NCBI GenBank assembly: GCA_051453625.1
Contig: JBOZIK010000001.1
Coordinates: 32,075,615 to 32,112,146, forward strand
DNA length: 36,532 nucleotides
Origin: Welwitschia mirabilis
Taxonomy: Eukaryota; Gnetophyta; Gnetopsida; Welwitschiales
Reading direction: 5' to 3'
Shown: positions 20,490 through 30,543 of the stretch, in pieces
Numbering within the stretch: position 1 is the stretch's first letter
Layout: each line of letters starts with the position of its first letter
Program-made: the position numbers and the translations under genes
Notes under the pieces: generated by a model
Told to the model about the DNA's origin: nothing
What the model saw: only the letters and a program-made list of their open reading frames with translations
Database searches by the model: none

Positions 20490-21782
20490 TGATAGGATCA
20501 AGANNNNNNNNNNNNNNNNNNNNNNNNNNNNNNNNNNNNNNNNNNNNNNNNNNNNNNNNNNNNNNNNNNNNNNNNNNNNNNNNNNNNNNNNNNNNNNNNN
20601 NNNAGAAAATGGCTATCTAATAACTATATAATGGATAGATAATGATTAAAAAATTTTAGTTTTGTTTTATATGGTTGACCCCTCAAAAGTCTATTCAACC
20701 TCATATGATGTCATGAATTACACAGGTCACTCAAGTAAGAAATTTAGTTGCCCCAATTTCTTATGGATTCTTATTCAGTTGATCCCATTTAGGTCTGGTC
20801 GACCTCAGCTCGGTCGATCGCAACATTATTTAATTACTTGCTACTCTTGATAAAATTCTTTCTAATTTCTAGCATTGAGTCTTATCAACCCTTTTAGGTA
20901 TCTAGTCAACCCCATAATAATCGCCTCAGGCATACTAACTATACAATTCTTAGGTTTGGTCGATCCCATCATAGATCTGATTGACTCCTTTCCATTCAGT
21001 TCAGAAGTACTATTTCTTAATTCATAGATTTGATTAACAATATAATAAGTCTAGTCGACCCCTTTNNNNNNNNNNNNNNNNNNNNNNNNNNNNNNNNNNN
21101 NNNNNNNNNNNNNNNNNNNNNNNNNNNNNNNNNNNNNNNNNNNNNNNNNNNNNNNNNNNNNNNNNGCCCCAATTTCTTATGGATTCTTATTCAGTTGATC
21201 CCATTTAGATCTGGTCGACGTCAGCTCGGTTGATCGCAACATTATTTGATTACTTGCTACTCTTAATAAAATTCTTTCTAGTTTCTAGCATTGAGTCTTA
21301 TCAACCCTTTTAGGTATCTAGTCAACCCCATAATAATCGCCTTAGGCATACTAACTATATAATGCTTAGGTTTGGTCGATCCCATCATAGATCTGATTGA
21401 CTCCTTTTCATTCAGTTTAGAAATACTATTTATTAGGTTCTCAAATCTAGTCAACCCTATAATGGTCTATTCGATACCTTACCATTTGGTTCAAGGACAC
21501 TAGATCTTGAGGTTATAGATCTAGTTGACTCCACCGAAAATCCAATCGATTCCTCTGAATGCAATTCATTTTTTTTTATGCTTCAGAAGTGATCAATCCC
21601 TTAAAAGTCTAGTCGACCCCTTAAGAGGGTAAAAGAACTATCAGTTTTCTAGGCTCAGAAGTTGATGATTTTGATTTCATCTTTTGACCTATAAGTAATT
21701 TAATATCTTCTACATAAGATACATAAAATTTTATATATATAAAATATTAGTTTAATATCAATTAGTAAAATATAATCTAATA
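20490..21782 (-). repeat. Array LTR2, shared by units A and B
   Basis: It begins TGATAGGATC beside the unit A PBS and ends CTAATA beside the unit B polypurine tract. It therefore serves as 5' LTR of unit A and 3' LTR of unit B. Two 100-N gaps (20504-20603 and 21066-21165) interrupt it. About 260 bases before the second gap (20751-21011) reappear after it (21166-21426) at ~97% identity. Many GTCGACC-type words are present. Confidence 0.85.
20751..21426. repeat. ~260-bp near-identical duplication flanking a gap in LTR2
   Basis: GCCCCAATTTCTTATGG starts both copies, one at 20750 and one at the first base after the 100-N gap (21166). The first copy continues differently after ~21011 from the second after ~21426, and each continuation matches a different part of LTR3. 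A real internal duplication or two haplotypes joined by the assembler would both fit. Confidence 0.8.
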
Positions 21783-22353
21783 ATCTTCCCTTTTGACATT
21801 GATAGAAATTAGAAAAGCTCCCCCTTACAGGGTGCCTATTGCAAAATAATATTCCTTTTGAAATAAGTTAAGAAATTTTGAATAACAAAATTTTTTGCTT
21901 TAAATGAAATAATTTAATATGCATATTTGAAAGCTTAAAAGGCACAACTTTATGATAAATATAATGTGATCATATAGAATTATTTAATATTGTAATCAGA
22001 TGTCACAAATTATAGTTCATTTCCAATGTTATAAAACTTTAAAATTTTTAAGTTAAACACATATGATACCAAAAGAGAAAAATATTTAGCGTATATGATT
22101 TTGAAAAGCAAAAGTAGATTTGAAATACTAAATGAAACATTATTTTGTGCAAAATAGATAAGTGCATTTCATTATACATAAGCAAACATTACAAGGTAAA
22201 CATGCAAGCATTACAAACTAGAAGTGCTCATCAAAAGCATACAACTAAAATCATATAAAAAAACATTCAATAACACATAACTAATTCTCCTCCTTTTGAT
22301 ATAAATGACAAAGGATATAACATAAATATAAATTAAATCATAGTTTAAAATTT
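21783..22353 (-). other. Unit B 3' non-coding region with two polypurine tracts
   Basis: TAATCTTCCCTTTTGACATTG at 21781 and a weaker TCTCCTCCTTTTGATATAAATG near 22286 are complements of two PPT-like tracts ~500 bases apart, as in unit A. The rest is AT-rich, collinear with unit A, and not coding. Confidence 0.6.
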
Positions 22354-24140
22354 TTAATCAGACTCTTCTTCTTCTTTAGAGTCTTTTTCTGAATCTTTTT
22401 CATCACCTCCTATATGATCTGAGCTAGTAGTCTCTTCTGAGGTGTTAGCAATATCATAACTAGCTACTATGAGTTCTTCTTTCATGTGTTTCATATTGGG
22501 GGTTAATCCATATTAGATATGAAAGGATCACATCAGGGAAAGCTTCCTTTGGAGAGAAGGACTTAGAGGATTTCTTAAAGGGGGAAAAGATGTACATGTG
22601 TGATAAGGTTGCACACCCAATGAGTAACATAGGCTGGAGGATCTCTAGTTTCAGATGAAAGGTAACATGAAAATGGTGATAAATAATTTTGATAAGCACA
22701 GAGTAGGGTAAAGTCCTAGTTCTGTGGTACTCCAGCTATAAGATCATATTCTTCAATATTATGGCAGGAGCATCAATAGTATGCTCAGTCCCTACCAAAT
22801 ATATCAAATATGCTTAATAGCATTATAGGTAAAAATCAAGTGAAGAAAATGATATTTTGGAGTTAATAATAAAGTAGGAAGGGTATGCTTTCAAGAATAC
22901 ACCTTACCACAAATCTCCCTGGTAACAACAGGCTTGTCTTCCATGTTATTTCAAAGAGGTCAAAACTCTTTATAGTCACCTCTTATAAGATCGGTTATCT
23001 TAGAAATGATATTGGTTGTTACTCTTATTCACTTTCCCAAAACAAGGATTTTAAAGGTGCTAGAGTCATAATCATAAAAAGCATTACAATAAAACATTTG
23101 AGTGAGAAAAGGGTAGGTAGAATCAGAAACATCTAAAAAGTGATCAAGATCCTAATTTCTTAGNNNNNNNNNNNNNNNNNNNNNNNNNNNNNNNNNNNNN
23201 NNNNNNNNNNNNNNNNNNNNNNNNNNNNNNNNNNNNNNNNNNNNNNNNNNNNNNNNNNNNNNNNNNNNNNNNNNNNNNNNNNNNNNNNNNNNNNNNNNNN
23301 NNNNNNNNNNNNNNNNNNNNNNNNNNNNNNNNNNNNNNNNNNNNNNNNNNNNNNNNNNNNNNNNNNNNNNNNNNNNNNNNNNNNNNNNNNNNNNNNNNNN
23401 NNNNNNNNNNNNNNNNNNNNNNNNNNNNNNNNNNNNNNNNNNNNNNNNNNNNNNNNNNNNNNNNNNNNNNNNNNNNNNNNNNNNNNNNNNNNNNNNNNNN
23501 NNNNNNNNNNNNNNNNNNNNNNNNNNNNNNNNNNNNNNNNNNNNNNNNNNNNNNNNNNNNNNNNNNNNNNNNNNNNNNNNNNNNNNNNNNNNNNNNNNNN
23601 NNNNNNNNNNNNNNNNNNNNNNNNNNNNNNNNNNNNNNNNNNNNNNNNNNNNNNNNNNNNNNNNNNNNNNNNNNNNNNNNNNNNNNNNNNNNNNNNNNNN
23701 NNNNNNNNNNNNNNNNNNNNNNNNNNNNNNNNNNNNNNNNNNNNNNNNNNNNNNNNNNNNNNNNNNNNNNNNNNNNNNNNNNNNNNNNNNNNNNNNNNNN
23801 NNNNNNNNNNNNNNNNNNNNNNNNNNNNNNNNNNNNNNNNNNNNNNNNNNNNNNNNNNNNNNNNNNNNNNNNNNNNNNNNNNNNNNNNNNNNNNNNNNNN
23901 NNNNTAGGTAGAATCAGAAACATCTAAAAAGTGATCAAGATCCTAATTTCTTAGGAGTTGGATAACTTTCTTGAGCTCTCTAAGCTTTAAATTGGCTACT
24001 GATCACTCCTGGCACACTAGTTTCTTCTCAAACTTCTCTAAGAATTTGTCAATTTCCTCCTTTAATATCCCCTGATAGAAAATAGCTAGATCCCTTGAAG
24101 GTGATTCCTTCACTCTCTTCTTAAATGAGCTTTTAGCCAT
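22354..24140 (-). pseudogene. Unit B ORF2, with a probably false gap
   Basis: ATG at 24140 starts MAKSSFKKRVKESPSRDLAI, parallel to unit A, and the gene ends with the acidic tail GGDEKDSEKDSKEEEESD and a stop at 22354. The 741-N run at 23164-23904 is flanked by the same 50 bases on both sides. Without the gap and the extra copy the coding length is ~330 codons, close to the ~348 of unit A, and the distance from ATG to the duplicated segment is the same in both units. So nothing seems to be missing. Several stops and shifts are present. The function is as uncertain as for unit A. Confidence 0.65.
23164..23904. other. Assembly gap (741 N), likely spurious
   Basis: Positions 23114-23163 and 23905-23954 are identical over 50 bases and abut the gap on both sides, as expected for two overlapping contig ends that were not merged. 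Collinearity with unit A leaves no room for 741 extra bases. Confidence 0.85.
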
Positions 24141-24510
24141 TTTAAAAACTTGCAAGTAAGAAAACTAAGAGAGAAAGACTAGATCTAAGAATAAAACTCT
24201 GGATCTTAAAGAAAGAGCTCTAGATCTAAGAGATGAAGAAGGCTAAAACACAATGAAATCGATTTAGGATTCTATTTATTTTATAAACTATGCGAAATAA
24301 GGTAAAATAAATAAAGAAATTGGGTCCACCAATGGCACTTCCACATTGTGATCTATCAAGTTCAATCAACTACTTGATATTTTAGTTGACTCATTAAGAT
24401 GCAAGTCTATAATACTAGAAGAGGTTTGGGCAACTAGGCTTTTAGGCTAGTCAACCAACCACAACCATTTGACAGAATCATAGATCTAGTTGAATACCCT
24501 GCAATTAGCT
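24141..24510 (-). promoter_or_regulatory. Unit B internal promoter-like spacer before ORF2
   Basis: On the minus strand the TATA-like TTTATAAAATAAATAG lies at 24275-24290, about 140 bases ahead of the ORF2 ATG, at the same spacing as in unit A. GTTGACT, GTCAACC and similar words follow at 24350-24500. Conservation between two diverged units argues that the element was under selection before decay. Confidence 0.5.
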
Positions 24511-24559
24511 AAATAATAGTGACTGAACCCCTTGTTTATTTTTATGATTAACAATTACA

Positions 24560-25080
24560 TTATAGACATGGGGTGTTACATCAAAATTCTCTAGAAAAGG
24601 TTTAATTTTGATAAGATTTAGGCTAACATTTCCTTTTAGTATATTATAGTTTTCATGAAATAACTGAATGATCAAATGAAGATCTATTCTATAAATATTA
24701 TCTATTCATTTTGCAGTAAGGATTGAAACATTTATTTTCTCATCTACAACATTGCATTTCAATTTTTCAAAGATTACTTTGTGGCTTTTGTTATATAATT
24801 AACTAATTCTTAATAAGTTATGTTTTAATCCATTTACATAAAGCACATCATTAAGTTTAGACAACTTATCTCCTTTGATTCATCCTATACCTTCTATCTT
24901 TTCCTTTTTGTTGTTTCCAAAAATGACATCTTCTTCATTTGTACTCCTCAGGTACTAAAACATTGATTTTTCTCTAACATCTGCCTTAAGAATCTACTAT
25001 CTAGATACCAACTATTTGTACTTATACTCGGTCCTCTAAGAGCTATCTATATTAGAAAACTTTGAATATTGTTAAGCTCT
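24560..25080 (-). pseudogene. Unit B protease and pre-integrase-like remnant
   Basis: The minus strand reads SWYLDSRFLRQM near 25000, so catalytic Asp and Ser are kept but Gly of DSG is Arg. The pre-integrase block follows with the same downstream break as unit A, with no integrase core. Stops are present. The shared breakpoint shows the pol deletion predates the split of the two units. Confidence 0.7.
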
Positions 25081-26683
25081 AACTCACTTACTCTTATTAG
25101 ACTTAAGTGGTACACTTTTCTTAGGAATAAATTTAAAAGGTAAAGTATGTGTAGTTTCTAGAAAAATCATTAATTGTCTAATTTTGCAAAAAAAAAAAAA
25201 ATTAAATGATCAAATTTAACACAAAAATTACATAAAAGTTTAGAACCATACTTACTCTTTCAGTTTATCTATTCTTGAGACTTTTATGAACTAAAGTCAA
25301 TACCTGATCTATCTCTAATAGTTTTTGACACTTCAAGCATCTGTTTCAATTTGGAAGAACTACCAAAGAATTTATTTATAAAAAAGTAAAGTCTTTTACC
25401 TATGAAATTAGGCTACTGTTATCATATTTTAGCACATTATATTTATCTTCTAATTCCTCCTTTTCTTTGGTGATAGTCTTCATTGTTCTATTTAAATTAT
25501 TTATCCTCTTAGCTAGCTTTTCACATTCCTCATAAAACTCTTGACATGTGTCTTTTGACTCATCCTCTTCTTTATAAATCATATCTAAATCATCAGGTAT
25601 TGACATGCTAGNNNNNNNNNNNNNNNNNNNNNNNNNNNNNNNNNNNNNNNNNNNNNNNNNNNNNNNNNNNNNNNNNNNNNNNNNNNNNNNNNNNNNNNNN
25701 NNNNNNNNNNNNNNNNNNNNNNNNNNNNNNNNNNNNNNNNNNNNNNNNNNNNNNNNNNNNNNNNNNNNNNNNNNNNNNNNNNNNNNNNNNNNNNNNNNNN
25801 NNNNNNTGAGTAGCATCGGATCTCTTTACCCTTTTTTAATTATTTTTTTTTTTTATATGACTACTTTTTGCATTTCTACTTAATTCTCCTTATTTTCTAT
25901 TCCTATGAATAAATTTTTTAAATCTTCTGAATTTAAGAGCCACTTCATCATCATCCAAGTCCTCATCTGATCTATTAGATCTATAGTTTTCCTACACACA
26001 TTTTAAGGCAATACCTTTCTTCTTATCCTTAATAAATTTAATCTCATAGGTTTCTAAATTACCTTGAAGCTCTTCTAGTGCCATTGCATTTATGTTCTTG
26101 CTCTTTTTAATAGTTGTGATCTTTGGTTTGAATCTCTTAGGTAGGGATCTCAAGACTTTTCATATCACTTTTCCTTTATTTAAGTGTTCTCCAAGGCTTT
26201 CCATTAAGTTTACGATATTAGAAAGTCTAAAAAAAAATTTCTGCAATGTTTCTTCTTTATTGATATGGATATCTTTAAATTTTAAAATAAGCATCTATAG
26301 TTTAGTTGGTTTTATAGTTGAGGTTCCTTTGTGAGAAAATTTTAGAATATCCCAACTTTCTTAGCATGTTTACAATGTATTATGCACTTAAATTCATCTA
26401 CACAAACTATACAAAATATGGAATTAAGAGCATGGGCATCTATGATGGCCTTTGAATTATCAATGGCAGTCAATTAGTCTCTGGCTTTGGGAACTAGGAT
26501 AGTATTGCTATTTATATTAGTTTGGGTTAATATAGGCATAATGTAACCTTTGTAAATAACCTCATTTATGTTAGTATTTAAGGATTTGAGAAATATTATC
26601 ATCCTAGATTTTTAGTAAGCATAGTTTGAGTCATCAAACATAGGTGGACGACTAGTGAAAAAACCATCAAATGGATTACTCAT
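25081..26683 (-). pseudogene. Unit B gag (Sirevirus-like)
   Basis: An intact ATG (26681-26683) opens MSNPFDGFFTSRPPMFDD, which fixes the start that is mutated in unit A. The UBN2 middle is broken by several shifts. The helical region is open at 25400-25611 (YEECEKLAKRINNLNRTMK), and the second knuckle near 25190-25230 reads CNFCVKFDHL. A 195-N gap (25612-25806) removes the first knuckle region. Gag would form the particle; both units have lost it. Confidence 0.78.
25612..25806. other. Assembly gap (195 N) in unit B gag
   Basis: Unknown bases between the helical region and the Lys-rich segment. The matching part of unit A is ~190-200 bases, so this gap size looks right, unlike the one at 23164. 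Confidence 0.85.
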
Positions 26684-26734
26684 TTTAGAGTTCTAATATT
26701 AAGATTGGTTAAAATCTAAAGAAGACTTAACTTA

Positions 26735-26746
26735 GCTTTGATACTA
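26735..26746 (-). other. Unit B primer-binding site
   Basis: GCTTTGATACTA is the complement of the tRNA-Met PBS with two transitions, two bases from the LTR3 end. Confidence 0.82.
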
Positions 26747-26748
26747 AA

Positions 26749-28352
26749 TGATAGGATTGAGAACCCTAGAAGTGGAAGGGGTGGGGAGGTTTGGGGGGTG
26801 AACAGGTTCTTAAAAAAGATTCAACACAATATTCTAAATGAATTCAATATTAAATAAAACTTGGATATAATAATAAACTAATCTAAAATGTGCATGATAT
26901 AAGACAATAATGAAAGTAAGGAAATAATGACTAAAAGCACAAAAATACCAATTAGATACAAGTCAGATTTAAAGTGGTTTGAGAAAACCCTTACTCCACT
27001 CTCAGTAATCATCTTATCCCCAAGCTAAATCTCAGATCTTTATTACTCCACCAAGTATTTTAAGTTCACCTGTAACCTTTACAAATAGACTTTTCTAGGC
27101 TTAATCTCAACCTTTGAATGGAATTTTCAAGGTTTAGTCTCAACCTTTGAACATAATTTTCAAGGCTTAGTCTCAACCTTTCACAACACAAAGTAGTGAT
27201 ATAATGATGCCTTTAGAGCATAGATATCACTCATTCTTGATTTAGTAGATTTGATGGAGCTATTTTATTGTAGATGTAAAGTAAATGAAGCTCTTGATCT
27301 GATCTTGAATGTAGAGATAATGCCAATGGTAGATCTTCTTTGGTCAAAAATATAGATGCCAAGATACAACAGTTAAAGTCATAAGTTTACAATGCTTAAT
27401 CTTTCAGATCCAATAGATTCACTTAAATGAAGATGGTTCCAAAAGATTCTTTGGTCATCTATGTCTTAGCTATTTATATTATAAGGTTTTTAGGATTTAT
27501 TACATTTGAAATGTGCTTTTAATAGCTATAAATGGCTAGAAATTGGCCACCTAATAGCTACATAATGAATACATAATGATTAGAAAATTTTACTTCCATT
27601 CTGTCCAGTCGATCCCTCAAAAGTCCGGTCGATTCTATATGGTATTGTGAGTTACATAGGTTACCAGAGTGATAAATTCAGTCATTTCAATTTCTTACAG
27701 CTCTCTATCTGGTTGACCCCATCTGGTCTAGTCGATCCTAGCTTGGTCGCTTACAACATTATTTGATTGTCTGCTTCTCTAAATAAAATCCTTTCCAGTT
27801 TTTAGCATTGAGTCTAGTTGACCCCATAACTATCAGCTCAGACATATTAGCTGCATAGTTCTTAGGTCTAGTACAGTCCATCATAGGTCTGATAAACTAT
27901 TTTTCATTTAGTTTAAGTGTACTATTCCTTAGTTCACAGATTTGGTTAACCCCATCATAAATCTGGTTGATCCCTTTCCATTTAGTTCAGGGATACTATT
28001 TATTAGGTCCTGAAATCCAGTCAACATTATAAAGGTCTAGTGAACCCCTTTGCCATTCATTTCAGGGATACTAGTTCTTGAGGTTATAAGTCTAGTCAAC
28101 CCCATCAAAAATTTGATTAATCCCTTTGGATGCAGTTCATTTTTTATTTGCTTTAAATGCAGTTGACCCCTTGAAACTCCGGTTGACCCCTTAAGAGATT
28201 AAAAGAACTAATAGATTTCTAGGCTCAGAAGTTGATGATTTTAGTTTCATATTTTAACTTGCAACTAATTTAAAATCTTTTACCTAAGATACATAAAATT
28301 TGCTATACAGAAAACATTAGTTTAACATCAATTGGCAAAACATAAACTAACA
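26749..28352 (-). repeat. Array LTR3 (5' LTR of unit B)
   Basis: It runs from TGATAGGATTGAGAACCC to CTAACA and is the longest LTR (1.6 kb). It holds a G-rich tract at 26774-26798 near the U5 end, a minus-strand TATA-like box near 27470, and many GTTGACC/GTCGACC words between 27600 and 28195, with subrepeats around CCATTTAGTTCAGGGATACT. It ends directly before the second ATTTT. Confidence 0.88.
26774..26798 (+). other. G-rich tract, possible quadruplex
   Basis: Runs of 4, 4 and 6 G plus two GG pairs fall within 25 bases at the U5 end of LTR3, C-rich on the coding strand. LTR1 lacks this tract and LTR2 has a gap there. It would lie in the RNA leader next to the PBS. Confidence 0.55.
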
Positions 28353-28357
28353 ATTTT
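28353..28357. other. Right target-site duplication of the array (ATTTT)
   Basis: It matches 14874-14878 and lies immediately after the outer CA end of LTR3. Confidence 0.85.
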
Positions 28358-28910
28358 AACTTTTATTAATACATTACTTGGCATAGATGATACCCATATT
28401 TAACAATTCTATAGTAATTCATTTAGAGAAATATTTAGTTTTATAATTTTAGTATATCTCATTTTTGAATGAGAAATGTTTTATTTGGGCACAGTAGAAT
28501 GAATTTTGTTAAGGACATTGTGAGAAAGAATATGATGCATGATAACTCTTTTCATAGTTTGGTATCATTTTACAAAATTCTAATTAGAGGAGGCAGTTAG
28601 AATTATTGCAAACCCATGTAGACCTTCATTTTTTATTACTTACTCTTAGGTTTCTAAATAGATTTGGATTTTATGTTATATATAGATATCATTTCTTTAT
28701 TTCATAAGGGGTAGACTTTAGGTCATTCATGTCTTATCAATCTAATCATTAGTAATGTGGATATCTAGTGTCATAGGTTAACATCATCTATTAAAAGAAA
28801 CCATTAGCAGAATTTAGTGAGAAATGGAAAGCACCTATGATACCCGATAAAGAAAACAAGAAGAAGGAGACCATAAGTGCAGAGATTATTTTTCACTATT
28901 AATCATAGCT

Positions 28911-29140
28911 CTTCCACCATTAAAAAGGTACTAAAGGTCATTGCAAAAATGGTTGCAATTATTGGAGAAACTTTCNNNNNNNNNNNNNNNNNNNNNNNNN
29001 NNNNNNNNNNNNNNNNNNNNNNNNNNNNNNNNNNNNNNNNNNNNNNNNNNNNNNNNNNNNNNNNNNNNNNNNNNNCTTCCACCATTAAAAAGGTACTAAA
29101 GGTCATTGCAAAAATGGTTGAAATTATTGGAGAAACTTTC
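28911..29140. repeat. 65-bp duplication flanking a 100-N gap
   Basis: 28911-28975 and 29076-29140 are identical except one base (GTTGC versus GTTGA), starting CTTCCACCATT and ending GAGAAACTTTC, and both abut the gap. This looks like unmerged overlapping contig ends. Confidence 0.85.
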
Positions 29141-29867
29141 TATGATTGAAAAAACATAGATCTACAGCAAGTAAAGAAGAGGCACTAGTAGAGAGTTGGA
29201 AATCCATGAGAACTCCCACATGGTCAAACTTAGAGAAGGGGTCAGATGTAGAGGAAGAAGCAAGACCATCATCTCCATTTGGCATAGGATATGACTCAAG
29301 TAGGGTAATAGATAGTGATTCTTTAGAGGAGTCTTTTAAAGATGAGTCATAGGCTCAAGGGAAGTATTAGAATCTTATAGATACATATGTGTAAGGGGAG
29401 TCATAGGATCTAGATCCTTATCATAAGAAGCTAGCACTGTAGGAAATGGATTATAAGAGCTCAGATGCTACACCTCTTATCTTTTGTCATTCTGATCATA
29501 ATATTTCATTCTGTTATCCTACATAGCCAACATTACACCTATACACTCTTTACCATCATGTAAACCTTTTTCACCTCTAGTTTGTCCACCATTACCACCT
29601 ACCTCATACTTAGAGCCCATTTAGATAGAACCAATATCATCTGTTCAACTTCCACAAACCTTTGTAGAGACCACCACTAGTAGTTTCTTTGGGACCTCTA
29701 TCATTTCTCAAACATATTAGCACATGAAGAGATAGGTCTTTAAGGACTTTAGTAAAACATCATAACATCCCTTCAGGAAGAGGCACATATCACCTCCCAC
29801 CTCATCATCATCATATACACAAACTACCTCCACCACATATGATAGTGACGATGGTGATGAAGAAGAT

Positions 29868-30543
29868 TGTTATTGCATGTAATTTTTTAATCCTTTATGT
29901 CTTACTAAATCTTGTTAATCAAAAATAGATATATTAAAAAATCAAATACTCTAGTATAAATGGAAATGATTCAAATGTCATAAACCCATTGAAGGTATGT
30001 GACAGAAGAAGAAAACTTGATTTTTAAGGAGAATGTATTCAAAATGTGGAAATAATACAAGAAAATAAATATGCAATGCAATGCAAATGTACTCTATGAT
30101 AGATGAACTTCTATCTAATTAATGAACTAATTTGTCATGAAGATTGACTTTATATAACCTAAATCAACCAGGGAGACTATTACTAATTGAGACCAACATA
30201 GGCTCATAATGCAAAATACTTCTAAACTACTATTTTCAACCTTAACGAATGTTACCGTTAAGACCTATATCATTAATGAAACTATTACTGAATCAATAGT
30301 AACATAAATTATAAGGAATATTAAATAACATTAAAAATAAATAGAATTTTGTATTAAGAATCAAACTAGCATCTGGGTTACAAAATAGCCATGCCTCAAT
30401 AGAGGATGCACAGCCCTTTACCAAGGAAACTTCTTTCTATAACTTACAAGATGGATCTCCCACCATTCAATCTCCTATCATAAGAATTTCTAGTGCATCA
30501 AAGATGATAGAAGGATTATAGAGAGGGTTTATTTATACAACAC
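29868..30543 (-). repeat. Athila-like minus-strand 3' LTR, first piece
   Basis: It starts TGTTATTGCATG at 29868, inside TE-1 ORF2. Its sequence is the reverse complement of the downstream half of the solo LTR at 30544-31784; GATCCATCTTGTAAGTT and CCATTTATACTA are shared landmarks. The LTR is interrupted at 30543 just beyond its TATA box and resumes at 31785-31790. Confidence 0.8.

Larger units (their letters stand above)
14879..28352 (-). mobile_element. Array: LTR-internal-LTR-internal-LTR, Sirevirus-like, minus strand
   Basis: Three related LTRs (14879-16270, 20490-21782, 26749-28352) alternate with two internal regions of the same family and orientation. Each internal region reads, on the minus strand, PBS, gag with zinc knuckles, protease remnant, short pre-integrase-like piece, TATA-bearing spacer, ORF2, two PPT-like tracts. 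Integrase core, RT and RNase H are missing from both. The outer ends carry one perfect ATTTT duplication and no duplication is seen at the middle LTR, so the whole array behaves as one insertion that later gained a unit by unequal recombination between LTRs, or inserted as a tandem form. Confidence 0.88.
4220..29867 (+). mobile_element. TE-1: Copia-like element with gag and ORF2, split by two insertions
   Basis: This plus-strand LTR element is recognised in pieces: LTR (~4220-5550), Met-type PBS (5553), gag (5603-5662 and 11574-~13830), non-coding block (13830-14557) and ORF2 (14558-14878 and 28353-29867). TE-2 interrupts gag and the minus-strand array interrupts ORF2; an Athila-like LTR cuts its 3' end at 29868. 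The 3' LTR is not in the window. Removing the insertions leaves a compact element with gag followed by ORF2 and no integrase, RT or RNase H in between. It therefore looks non-autonomous, although two gaps could hide sequence. The left boundary is uncertain by about 100 bases. Confidence 0.7.
28353..29867 (+). pseudogene. TE-1 ORF2, C-terminal part
   Basis: The reading continues from 14878 with TFINTLLGIDD, a block typical of PF20167-type proteins ('.INTLLGI'), so the frame is preserved across a 13.5 kb insertion. Later come YIDIISLFHKG near 28680, an open Ser/Glu-rich stretch at 29146-29352, and a tail with SPPTSSSSYTQTTSTTYDS then DDGDEED near 29785-29866. Many stops and shifts are present. 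A 65-base duplication flanks a 100-N gap at 28976-29075. The gene is cut at 29868 by an Athila-like LTR, so the natural stop is not visible. Both TE-1 and the array ORF2 end acidic. Confidence 0.6.
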
